DNA from: Vishniacozyma victoriae
Taxonomy: Eukaryota; Basidiomycota; Tremellomycetes; Tremellales; Bulleribasidiaceae
DNA: 64,000 nt
NCBI GenBank assembly: GCA_017654735.1
Contig: JADPYG010000088.1
Location: 2,604,001 to 2,668,000 of the forward strand
Direction: 5' to 3'
This document shows, piece after piece, positions 43,151 through 53,839 of this stretch. The notes beneath the pieces are model-generated. The model was not told the DNA's origin and did not search any database. It saw only the letters and a list, made by a program, of their open reading frames with translations. Every line of letters begins with the position of its first letter. The stretch's first letter is position 1. Position numbers and translations under genes: made by a program.

Positions 43151-43788
43151 TCAATTCCCCTTACCGCAGAAAGGATTCCCTTGCCCGACCTTGGGACCAC
43201 CAGCAACCTCCTCATAAACGGGCAAATCCCTTTCCTGACCTCCAACTTCCTGCTGAGGCTCTTGGACCTGCGTCTGCACTTGAGATTGGCTATTTGCAGA
43301 GCTCCCTGTACCCGATACGAATGGCTGTACGGCGGGAGCAGGAGGTTCCATACTGGGTCGGACTTCCCTCGCGGCAGGTGCGGGACTGGGTGCATGCCTA
43401 CCGCTAATGTCGTATTTGGTCTTTTCCGATTTCGGTTTCGGGTTGGCGTACTTGGTGACGATGTAGATTGCTTGAATGACCCCTGGGAGCCAGCCAAAGA
43501 TGAAGAGGAGGAAGTTTATGAGTAGGTCCGCATGGAACCCTGATCATCAGCTTGAACAGGGGCAACCCTCGCATGTATTTACCTCTGACCAAGAGACTAG
43601 TACGTCAGCCGCATCTCGCGCTGTAGTCAGGATCAAACTCACACTGGAATTGGAGGCAGTAGAACAGCAAGGAAGCATAAGCCAACCGTGTTCCCTGCAT
43701 TCGCTATAATATTAGTATCGCTCGGCGATCCGATTTTCAGGCCGTAGTCCTGGCACTCACAAGTATACTCAACGCCTTTTTGTGACAT
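43151..43788 (-). CDS. PMP3 family, copy 3, with long proline/glutamine-rich cytosolic tail
   Basis: Third tandem PMP3-type gene. The chain is MSQKGVEYTSNAGNTVGLCF, LAVLLPPIPVLLVRGF, HADLLINFLLFIFGWLPGVI, QAIYIVTKY, then about 100 polar residues. The tail is rich in Pro, Ala, Ser and Gln (PSMEPPAPAVQPF, QVQTQVQEPQQEVGGQ) and ends QGNPFCGKGN. The membrane core fits PMP3 (PPIPV, LLINFLLFIFGWLPGVIQA), although the GCG before the second helix is replaced by RGFHA. The ordinary family is about 55 residues, so the tail is a large addition and contains DLPVYEE, a PPxY-like/acidic sorting candidate. Confidence 0.82.
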
Positions 43789-44203
43789 TCTGGCGACTTG
43801 TAGATGTTTAGCTAGTACATGAAGCAGAAGATCAATGCGCGGTGAAGTATCTATTAGTGATTGCTATGCTTCTGTTGTGTGGATGCAGCGGTTAAGGGTC
43901 AAAAGTGCCTCGTGCTCGGACCCCATTACCTACTCATTCACCATCCTTTGGAATTGCGTTTCAATTTGCGCTCGGATCCGAGCGGTAGCCGATTGTTTGA
44001 TGAAGTTGCAGCACATCTGCGTTGTGTCATTCCGCTGTCACATCGCGTTGATTGACATCAACAATAGCCTGTCACTCCAGACTACGCAGGGCGAGTAAAT
44101 ACATCAACCGTGTGAAAGTGGAATGGGGTTGACGGAATCAAAACTTTGGATCATCAACTGCATAAATCGTATCCAACAAGTCAAAGCATACAAGCAGTAT
44201 ATA
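43789..44203. other. Divergent promoter between PMP3 copy 3 and acidic protein gene
   Basis: No coding exon is supported in these 415 bases. The gap separates divergently transcribed genes; the plus-strand leader before 44204 has a weak TATA-like TATATAATGG overlapping the start codon. Confidence 0.4.
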
Positions 44204-45502
44204 ATGGCACGAACGAAACCTCAACAAGCAGCTGTACAACCTTCAAAAGGCAGCAAAATAACATTCGGGGAAGATGATATCGAAGATGATTTCGAGCAGG
44301 AACCAGAAGCGGGTCCATCGAAACGAAGTCGACGTCAACCGTCCTCTGAACCTGAGAGCGATGATGATGATGATGAGGCGCCAGAGGCTGTTGGAGTGAG
44401 CAAAGACGCTGTTGAGGATGATTCTATTGCATCTGCCGCGGAGGCTCTCGCTCAGTGAGTCAACCTGTACATTGGTGAATGAAGCTGATCGTAGACAATC
44501 GCGAGCTCGAAAAGAAGCTGCTAGGATCAGAAATCAGAAGATCGCAGAAGCGAAAGCTGCCAAGTCAAGCAAGACTGCTGATAAAGGCAAAGGGAAGCAG
44601 GAGAAGAAGAGGAAGGCTGTTGAACCGGAACCAGAGGATGATGATGAGGACGATGATGAGGATACTAGGAGATTGAAGAAGAGGATGGCGGCTGCTATGG
44701 CCCAGGGGGATAGTGAGGATTCAGAGATGGAGCTCTCCGACAACGAGGATCTCGAAGACGATGATGAGGAAGATGAAGATGAGGAAGATGAGGAGGATGA
44801 GGAGGAGACGGGATCATTCCATACCGACTCTGAAGACGAGGAAGAAGAAGAAGAGCTCGACGACGACGAATCAGAACGACTAGAAGAAGAAGGTCCCCTA
44901 GACGACAAGACACGCCAACTCCGAGCAAGGATGCAAGCAATGATGGAAGCTGCTGAATCTCGAGCTCGAGGCGATGCACCATCCCCACCATCAAAGAACT
45001 CTTCCTTGAAGAAAACGAAAACTACCGAGAAACCCAAACTCGTAGAGGAGGATGAAGATGCAGGGTACGATTTAGCGCCATTATCGAGTTTTGGAAAAAC
45101 TCTATCTGCAGAAGTACTACGTAAAGCGGAGGAAGCAGACAAGGCTCGAATAGCGAAAAAGGCAGAACAGGACGCAATCGCAAAAGCAAAGGGGCAACAG
45201 GTGAAACGTACAAGAAAGAAGAGAAAGGTGGAGCCTACTACCCGCGTTATCTCGTATGTCACACAGCCATCTTGCCTGAAGTCTACTAACGGAACAGAGA
45301 GAAGAAAGCATTACATGTTCTACCCCCCGTTCTCAGCTCCAACTTCTCTTCGAACGCACTACCGCCAATTCTTGAACCTGGAATGAGAGTCGGGTCAAAG
45401 AGTAAGATGCACAAGAACTTTTACAAGAATGCTATGGGAAGTAGTGGAATCAGGCCGGGCATGGGTGTGATGGATGGCAGGAAGAAGCGGGCTGCCAAGT
45501 AG
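44204..45502 (+). CDS. Highly acidic nuclear/nucleolar-type protein, unknown
   Basis: Three exons with introns at about 44457-44495 and 45253-45299. The protein starts MARTKPQQAAVQPSKGSK, has an early acidic stretch, then a Lys-rich helix (ARKEAARIRNQKIAEAK), then very long Asp/Glu runs around 44630-44880 interrupted by Ser. A helical segment (TRQLRARMQAMMEAAESRA) and a strong basic nuclear signal (KRTRKKRKVEP) follow. The last exon is the most conserved-looking: KKALHVLPPVLSSNF, GSKSKMHKNFYKNAMGSSG, then RPGMGVMDGRKKRAAK. The layout (acidic middle, basic ends) resembles ribosome-biogenesis factors such as Bud21/Utp16, but I cannot assign it firmly. Confidence 0.85.
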
Positions 45503-46173
45503 TGGGTTCAGGCATCGAGACATCATTTGTACATACTTTTCCTGCATGCACATCGCTTTCAGCAGAGGCCCTGAATGCTATACGAGACAAACATATCAAC
45601 TCGATATGCATGTCTGTGTCACCACGGGGGAACGCCGATGTAAATACGAATGTATATACTCCCTCCACTTAAATTCTACTACTCGATCACTCTTCTGCAC
45701 GCGTTCACCGACTGTTCTGTCGCGTACAACCTCAATCTTTAACCTCACCATACACCTCCCAACACACTATCGGTGGAACGCTCCATTCTCTGGGCCCGAC
45801 AGTATATCCAGTCGATACTATTCCCGCTCAACTGTCATCGTATAGAGCCACACCGCGCTCAGGAGAGATCATCACAAATCATCCTCGACGCGTCCAAATT
45901 ACATCCGGCATAGGACGTCAACTACGCTTAGTCGAAGCACCCTCGCCCTACGTAGATCGGACTATCACAGCTCTTCCCGTCACACTCTGGTGTATAATCT
46001 GCTGGTAGAAGAGCTGCGGAAAACCAACACAATCAATTCCTCCCTCCTTTATCCCTGTCCTCATTGTTCATCAACTTCCGGTGTAAGTTGATTTGAATCA
46101 ACTTCGAAAGGCTACGGCTATACTTTCGACTCCGACCAGAATTCGTTGACTACCTCAAGTGGTCGAGCCTGCA
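45503..46173. promoter_or_regulatory. Promoter region of the LIM-RhoGAP gene, with two ACGCGT sites
   Basis: No coding exon is supported in these 671 bases. Two ACGCGT hexamers (MluI cell-cycle box type) occur at 45699-45704 and 45888-45893, upstream of the RhoGAP start at 46174. The leader after 46010 is pyrimidine-rich, as for fungal transcription start regions. Confidence 0.4.
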
Positions 46174-49100
46174 ATGCCCGACTCGAGACCTACAGCACCT
46201 GAAGATGGTCCAAAGCCAACAACAACTACTGCACCGGCTTCACTTATCGGTCTAGGCGGTCAAGGTTTGACACAAGCTGGTGGTGTGACACTGAACAACG
46301 GCGTTGCAGAGTGTGCTGGATGTCATGCTGAGATTGACTCTACACAAGGCGGGACTGTGGTAGCTTTTGGGTACGTCTAATTTTGGATCCCGCCTGACTA
46401 TGAACTCATGACTGATTATCAGGCAATCACTCTGGCATGTCGACTGTTTTCGATGTGCTAAATGTAATGACCGAGTATCGGCAGATACAAATCTCTTGCT
46501 CCTCTCTGACGGATCTCCAGTTTGCGGGAATTGTTCGTATCAGGTAAGTCGTCAAGTAGAAATAATGAAGGAGATCAAAGCTGATTAACAGTGTTTCGTT
46601 TGCAAACAAGCCATCACGGAGGAGGCTATTATGACGGGTGATGAGTCGTATCACGCTCACTGTTTTACATGTAGGACATGTAAGAGGAGAATAGAGGAAC
46701 TGGTATTTGCCAAGACCAGCCAAGGGATCTACTGTATGGTACGTATTTTAAAGATTATCTGATGAAACTAGAGCTGATTTTCAGGCATGCCATAATGAAC
46801 GTGTTGCTCGTAGTAGAAGGCATGCGGAAGCGAAACGGCAACGAGCAGCTAGAAAGGAGAGAGAGGCAAGGGAGAGGGGATCAGAGCAAAAGGAGGAAGG
46901 ATTAGAAAATCACACTCGTCACCCTACTGGACAATCGGAAGCATCGATTTCGACCCAGATGTCATCAATTAGTCTCCTGAACCATCCAAACATGGAAGGC
47001 TCGCCAGACGAGGTATCGCCCACTGCAACGCCTACACACGAATCACGACCTCTTTTCCCTTCTTTATCGCCTAGTCCATACGATATCCCAACACCTCTCG
47101 AGACTGGTCGTTCACGCGAACTATCTGTAGAAGGCCGACCTGCTCGATCTGTTTCGCCAGCTCCACGCAACATCGCCGAATCCTTGCCGGTCCCATCATC
47201 ACCTTCGGAGCCTGTGTTCAATCGAAGACCAAGTGTCGACAGTACCGCATCCAGTCCCCGTACAAAATCTGGTCCTCAAGCCAATGCTCAAGTGTCGGCA
47301 TCACAGTCAATGGGCACCGCACCGCTACAGGTCAACAAGCATCAAAATCAGAATGTTGGACTGGGTGTCGGACCTGTAGGTCTGGCAGTTCCATTAACCA
47401 AAGCCGACCGAAGACGATCCATCAATCCAGCCATGACGTTCAATATGGATGCTGCAAATGGTACTTTTGCCGCAGAACCCCGATTATCACCCCTACCACC
47501 TTCGCCTCTGCGAGCTTCATTCACAGATATTCAAGCCGGAACAGGACCTCGTACACCCACATCGCCTACTCCAGGGCAAAATAGCGCAGCTTTCCCCTTT
47601 CCTCATCCTGCACCCGCCCCTGCCCCTGTGCATGCTAGGCAGGATAGCGGGAATGCACCCCCACGCAAGAGATCTCTGCCCGACTCGCAACTCACCAAAT
47701 CTCGTTCGCAGCATTTCCCTCAACCACTTGCTCCCGCTCTACCACAACTTGGTCCAGAAATTCAAGAGGATGCGGAACCTACGCCTCGTCTCATCGCGCC
47801 CGATCTACCTTCAATGAACTTTTCCATCTCTGATCCCGATTTCGCTATAATACTCAATGACCTCAACAAGTCGTCTGGGGATACGGCGAACAAGGCACCG
47901 TCGACCAGTACGAGTCAGAATTCGTTCATTTCTAAAAGCCCACAGATGGATTCCTTGGCTTCAGCTGCTGGCGAGGAAGAACAGTTAGATTCCCCAATTG
48001 GTGAATCTCGACCTACTGCATCTCAACAGTCATCTACATCTAGACTGGCTGCACCTCAAATGTTGGCGAGTCGCCAGGTATCTATGGAATCGATCAATAG
48101 TCACTCTTCAAGATTTCAGCCAGATTCAGCATTACATGCTCTGGCGGAACATATTGCTACTGCCAAGCTGGGCAGTGATGATAAGGTTCAGATCGATACC
48201 TTGTTGCTGGGCAACATCATGGCCGAGACTGAGGATCTGCGGGATCAGGTCGCAGGTCTCAAGAGCAAGTACAGTGGTGCCAAGGTATGTCTATAATTCA
48301 TGGAGTAGGCTGATAAAGTAGCGCACTAGTCAACAGTACAGTGAAGGACTTACCGTTGCCGGAGAGGAGTACGATAAAGAAGTGGCTATGCGCCGAGAGC
48401 TGGAAGCGGAAGTCACTAGGCTCAAGGCTCAGGTCCACACACAAACTGCTCGACTATCGGTAATCTCTGGGGACGAGAGGAGACAGGAGTCGTTGAAAAG
48501 ACGGTCTCAGGATTTGGCTAGTAATTTGTCGGGCCTAGAGCGGGACATATCACGTTTGCGGGCTCAGAGGGATATGAGCGTAGCTGAAGTCGAGGAGCTT
48601 CAGGCTAGGAGATCGTGAGTTCACTTGATAGTGACTTTGCTGATAGTAGCTCTGCCGAGACACCGGATGTCGATACTCCCGAGGCTGTTGGTCAGGCTCT
48701 GACTTCCCGACTCGATACCATCAAGGAGCAGTACCGCGAAGAGCTCGAGCCGCTCACTGCCCAGCGCGAAGCTCTACAACGCGAAATTGCCGAGCTTCGA
48801 GAAACGCGAGAACAGATTTTGGAAGAATCAACAGCCTTGACGGCAAAGAATGAAGAACTGGCCGAACTCAATATCCAGCTCACTCGCCAAAATGAAATGT
48901 TACAAGATGGCCTGGCGCGAGGACGAGGCCCAACAATCTTTTCCAAACGGACGCATCCGTCTGGATCCCCTTCCATGTCATCATTGGCAACAGCAGGGAC
49001 ATTACATGAAGTACCGGAAGAAACGGCACGAGTCGTTAAAGTCACTCGACCTGAACCGTCCGACCCTGCTCCCAAACGAACTGGATTCAAGTGGATGAAA

Positions 49101-50146
49101 TCGTCCAAAGGACCCGACATGTCTGGTTCTTCAGCTTCAATCTCGAAACCGCTCATGTTGGCGCCTGGGTCCAATCGGAATTTACAGAGACCATCGACCG
49201 AGATGGGACTGAGAGAACATTCGTTTCAGCAGTATAGTACCATGCGCTTGACGCGTTGTGAGCTATGTCAGGAGAAAATGTGGGGATTGCAAGAGGTTAG
49301 GTGTTCTTGTGAGTTACTCTTGGCGATACGCTGAGATCCAATGCTGATGAGAGCATGTGGGACATGTTGTCATTCCAAGTGTGCCGAGAAACTTCCACGA
49401 TCCTGTACTGGTACCAAGGCGAGTGGACCTATTATCGAGGAGCCACCAGCTGGCCCGTCCATGTTTGGAAGGGAACTCAGTGAACAAGTGGTTGCCGATA
49501 ATGCTGCTGTACCGGTCATTATCACCAAGTGTATCTACGCTGTCGAAGCTGTTGGGATGGAGTACGAGGGAATCTATCGAAAGACTGGTGGTTCGTCCCA
49601 ATCGAAACAAATCACTCAGTTGTTTGAAAAGGGAGATTATGACGCTTTCGATTTATCCGATACCGAAATCTACAACGATATCTCGAGCGTCACGAGTGTT
49701 TTAAAGAACTATTTCCGACAACTACCAAACCCATTAACGACTCATGCTCTACACGAGAGCTTTGTTACTGCTGCTTGTATGTCCACTCTTCCTAAATGTG
49801 ACAAGATCTAATGAACAGGCATCACCAGCCCACCCAACAAGAATGCGGCTATGCGATTCGCAATCGATAAACTACCAAAGGATTACTACAACTCTCTACG
49901 CACGCTTATGCTGCATTTGTACAGAGTGACCCAGCATGCCGGAGTAAACCTCATGACTTCTCAGAATATCGGTGTTGTCTTTGGTCGTAAGTCCTTACCT
50001 CTGTATTCGGATGAGGCTGATGTATAGCAACATTGATGCGATCTGCGGATCCAGGACGCGAATTTGGTGATATGGCTGGTAAAGCTCTTTCGGTCCAGTG
50101 GATGGTTGACAATGCCCCAACTGTCTTTGCCGAGGCTCGCACGTAA
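46174..50146 (+). CDS. LIM-LIM-C1-RhoGAP protein (Rga1/Rga2-like GAP for Cdc42/Rho)
   Basis: GTPase-activating protein of the fungal Rga group. It starts MPDSRPTAPEDGPKP at 46174. Two LIM zinc-binding domains occupy exons 1-4: CAGCHAEI, WHVDCFRCAKCND, CGNCSYQCFVCKQAI, YHAHCFTCRTCKRRI and IYCMACHNE. A long Ser/Pro linker follows. Coiled coil appears near 48340-48900 (RRELEAEVTRLKAQ, LTAQREALQREIAELRETRE). A C1-type zinc finger spans 49210-49425: HSFQQYSTMRLTRCELCQEK, then CGTCCHSKCAEKLPRSC. The RhoGAP domain (MFGRELSEQVV to about 50100) contains the arginine finger in EGIYRKTGG and the conserved LKNYFRQLPNPL, RTLMLHLYRVTQH and MTSQNIGVVFGPTLMR. A good candidate antagonist of CDC24 in this same window. 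Confidence 0.93.
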
Positions 50147-50322
50147 ACCACTCTTGAGCTCAACAAACGCACAGTCGTAGTATACTCATACATCTTTTCT
50201 AGTATACATACAATCTAATCTCGTCACTCGTCACGTGTATATCATCATCTCCTCTACGTTATAAGCTCGTCAATCTGTCAAATGCATGTTTGTCATCATA
50301 GGACTGAACACTGGGCACTAAT

Positions 50323-51630
50323 CTAGATCACGGTTCCCCTGTTCGAGGTGGTGAAATCAGGAGTTGCGATCTCTTGGATTTCTTGAGTATCAAGTGGAGC
50401 TTTCTCGTCTCCCAAGTTCAAGCTGTCCCTACTCATCAGCGCATTCTATGGGAGGGACATACCAAGTAGGAGGTTGTTCATCTGATGGGAACAATGCAGC
50501 TGATCCAGGTTGAGGCGGGACAAAGTCCTGAGATCGACTATTTCATCAGCTGGGTCGTTGAAAGGGGACATCCATACCCCTTCATTGTCCAGATGGGTTG
50601 TGGTTTGAATTGCAAAATCAAGAGCCTGGCTGCACAACATCCTAGCCCTATGATCAAGGCTGCCATCTTGAGGAAGATTACTGGGCTGATTTGTCAGCTG
50701 ATTGCGGCTGAGGAAACGCGAAATGAAGAGGATAAAAACAAGGAGGGGAGCAAGAGGAAGAGGCACATACCCCATGGAGACCTTTGGTTCGGCTTCATAG
50801 GCCGACTCGATGAATTTGGACATTACGACGTATTTGTTCACCTCGAGTCCGAACTATCATCAACACTCTGCCAATATATGAAGTGAGTGAAGTGAAGGAG
50901 ATGGGAGGGACATACGCTAACTGCTGTAAAGAGTGTTCCGACAAAAGTGGACCAATAGGCGATCCTAGTCCACCTAAATGCCTTCTGCCACTGGCTTGAC
51001 CAAGCTCCACTTGCGGCTAGTGTGGATCCAATGACCCAGTAGGCTACGATACAAGCTATTTGTCAGCTTTCTATAATGCCTAGCAACGATGGGAAGGGAT
51101 TGACATACACATGATCTCAATAGCATCTGATGCGGCCATGTATGGTTTAGGAACTGCTTCTCCGATATCTTTCAACGGTTTCAGTGATTTAGGTAGGACT
51201 GCCGACAAGTATCCCAAAGTCCCACCTACTGCCCTTCTGGCTGAACATTGGTCTCTACTACATCAGCGACAGACAAGGTCAGAGAGGGGACATACGGGAA
51301 ATCATTTAAACCAGTTAAACACCAGCCCCAAGCTCCCAACTTGATATTCCCAGAACTCATACCCTCACTCTCAACAAGCTTGACATTCAGTACACTCATT
51401 CCCTTGATGATGGGTGTCGAGAGGGTGGTGAGGATGACAAAGAGCATGGAAGTTGCGTTGGGGAAAAAGAGGTAGGTAGCTTGATTACCTGGTACAGGTC
51501 TAATTCCTGACCATCCTTGAGTTTCGGATGCTTCCTGTTGAGCTTCAGCTCGAGCTTGGGCAGACATGGGGATCTGCTTGAATCGCTCGTTGGAGAGGAT
51601 GGTTACTGGTCCGGCAGTGATGTGGGTCAT
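50323..51630 (-). CDS. PalI/Rim9/SUR7-like four-helix membrane protein
   Basis: Integral membrane protein with about six exons. The start chosen is ATG at 51630 (MTHITAGPVTILSNERFK), since the longer ORF starts at a TTG. After a polar N-terminus comes TM1 (TSMLFVILTTLSTPII), an ectodomain with NVKLVESEG and NIKLGAWGWCLTGLNDFPDQ, TM2 (CIVAYWVIGSTLAASGAW), TM3 (YWSTFVGTLFTAVS) and TM4 (VIFLKMAALIIGLGCCAARL), then a polar tail ending TTSNRGTVI. The GxWGWC pattern after TM1 and the helix layout fit PalI/SUR7-domain proteins, which act in pH sensing or eisosomes. Which subfamily is not decided. Confidence 0.72.
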
Positions 51631-52097
51631 TGTATTATTGCTATTGATTAAGCTAGTCTTGTTCAAGTGTTCGGGTGTTTGCTTGATATCCGTGACAATA
51701 AGGGGGTTATCAGGTGTGGCCGCCTATATCAATGAGAGGAGAACAAAGGGCGATTCGTTTCCATTCGTGTAAGACGTCGATCGTATCGAGGGATATCAAG
51801 GGGAATCAGTACAAAGGATCACCTCAGCCTCAAACGTCTGAAACCCCGTAGCACGTACATCACACACTCCTTCCGATGGATGAGACGTGATGGACAGGTG
51901 GATCCTTTGTCATTCCGCTTGTTTAGAGGGTTTCGAAATGTTGATCACTAGGGATAGAAGATGAACCATGGGTTTGATCGTCACTAGAATCCTGTAAGGT
52001 GTATCAGTACTGCTTATGGCATGCTCAGGACTACATTGAACGACATTGGTTCCGGTGCAGTGTTGATGTCATACATCCCTTGTGTGTGCTATATGAT
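51631..52097. other. Promoter of PalI-like gene; no gene seen
   Basis: These 467 bases lie between the PalI-like start and the MIC19 stop on the same strand. No ORF or splice chain is convincing. Confidence 0.45.
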
Positions 52098-52758
52098 CTA
52101 TTGTAGGGATTTAAGGAATGACTGTGGGATCAGCTTCACACCTTCTGGACTGAAGGAAGTAGCTTACCTGCTCTACCTTTGCTACCTCTGCCTTGAATAG
52201 CTCGACTTCCTTCCAGCAATCCAGTGGTCTATCGCTCTTTTCACTAACGATCAGCCTTGCTCTCTTCTCCTTTCCGGAGTTGCATGACGTACCTGTAACA
52301 TTTCCTAACACCCTCCTGAGCGCTCTGGACTCCTTTGCCAACCTGACCCATTCGATCCTTCTTCATCCTCTCGATCTTTTCCCTAATCTCCTCAATATCC
52401 CTCCCTAGAACTTCACTGCTCATCCCAGGTTTCTCCTTATCTAAGTTCTCTTTCTCCAAAGCAGAGGAGATATCTTTCAAAATCTCGGCTTCTTGCGTAC
52501 GAAGGTGTTCTGATTCAGCTGCTAGACGCTTTCTGATTATTTCATCATTTGATTGAGGTTTCGAGTCGTCTGATTTAGATTTGGAAGAAGGGTTTGATAG
52601 GCGGTTAATCAATGTTGGAGAGAACTGGGGTGTTAATTGGTTACAATTTAGCTCTGGGAATGGGATGGACGTACTTGGACTGATGTTGATTGATCTTGAG
52701 GTGGAGCGGAGATGACCTGCTCTTTTGGTGCTGCTTCTGCCGATTGATTTGCGCCCAT
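52098..52758 (-). CDS. MIC19: MICOS subunit Mic19 (CHCH-type, DUF1690)
   Basis: Inner-membrane organising complex subunit, which links Mic60 to crista junctions. It starts MGANQSAEAAPKEQVISAPP; Gly2 with Ser6 fits N-myristoylation as in relatives. The conserved QFSPTLINRLSN block follows, then a long charged helix (IIRKRLAAESEHLRTQEAE through IEEIREKIERMKKD). The C-terminal CHCH-like segment is CYSEKSDRPLDCWKEVELF, with cysteines ten residues apart. The final exon adds SFLKSLQ. Four exons on the minus strand. Neighbouring genes are not functionally linked apart from other mitochondrial genes in the window (COQ6, MGM101). Confidence 0.86.
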
Positions 52759-52906
52759 TTTGACTATATAGGTATATACAACTGAACATCGTCACTCAAG
52801 AGTACAAGAACGGGCAAAGGCGGAGTATAGTAAATGGGTGGATCAATTAATTTGCATATCTCGTGTATTATATTTGCTTGCTCTAAGGTATCCGTACTCT
52901 ACTTCT

Positions 52907-53560
52907 CTACGACTTGTGATAACTAGGAGGCTCGGCAACAGCACCATAAGATTGAGGTTGCTGTTGAGGATGAGTGCCTACGTATGGATTCTGACCTCCA
53001 ACAGGGGCCTGATGACCGCCTTGCATAGGTGTATCCCATTCCTGACGACCTTGCCCACCAACAACCGGTGGTGGTGGGCCATTACCCTGGAAGCTCTGGT
53101 TGTGGGCGGCAACAGGAGGAGGTGGGTTGCTGTGATGACCTTGTGCTGGGTGATTTTGGTAGTGAGCGGGAATATTTACTGCTTCATAGGTCTCGATATC
53201 GGGAGTGGAGGCTATAATGTAGAATGCGTGAATCACCGCTGGGATCTGGATATCAGTCATCGGTCATCAGAGTGACTAGTAGCTTACCCAGATGATGATC
53301 CATAATACGATGTTTAGACAGACTTGACCACCACATCCTGTTTATCAGTATCTTCCGGGAATTGGCTGTGGCTACTAACCCCTCTTCATGGCGCTGCATC
53401 CATCAGCCACAGGTCATCTCGACAGTGAGAGTACTTACACAGGTACAGGGGGCACGAATATGGCCAAGACGTATAATAGTAAATCATTACTTGCTACATA
53501 TCAGCATCCAATGTCGCCGCCGGGAACTCATGCCCGAGAGACCGACTCACTGCCTGCCAT
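52907..53560 (-). CDS. PMP3 family, copy 4, with His/Pro/Gln-rich tail
   Basis: A further PMP3-type gene about 9 kb from the cluster. The chain reads MAGTSNDLLLYVLAIFVPPV, PV, then GCGGQVCLNIVLWIIIWIPA, VIHAFYIIAS, and a long tail of about 100 residues. The tail is rich in His, Pro, Gln and Gly (HPAQGHHSNPPPPV, GNGPPPPVVGG, HPQQQPQSYGAVAEPPSYHK). PPSYHK at the C-terminus is a PPxY motif, a docking site for Rsp5-type ubiquitin ligase WW domains. GCG and WIPAVIHA mark the family. It is divergent from COQ6 across about 280 bp. Confidence 0.82.
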
Positions 53561-53839
53561 TGTGAATCAATTGTTTCTGGCTGTATTGATGATTGATGTA
53601 ATTGATCGAAGGGCAAAGCAATGTCACTGCAAGTATATGTATAGGATATAAGTATGCACAGGAATAAGTACAGTACACAAACGAATGAACACAGCACCAC
53701 TGTATGTCAATGGAAGACAAGAGGGGTAAGACGACATGACGAAATACATCGTACCTTTTACAAACTGTAACTCATCTCGCGGCGGCTTGAGTTGCCAAAA
53801 ATCCATCTGAGAACTAAGTACATCTATACTCATACAATC

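Noticed and set aside
44534..45262. Minus-strand 242-codon Ser-rich ORF
   Set aside because: It is the exact antisense of the Asp/Glu tract of the acidic protein; triplet composition keeps it open without selection.
51631..51666. Longer PalI-like start beginning at a TTG codon
   Set aside because: TTG is not a credible start in a fungal nuclear gene when an ATG lies 12 codons later before all conserved segments.
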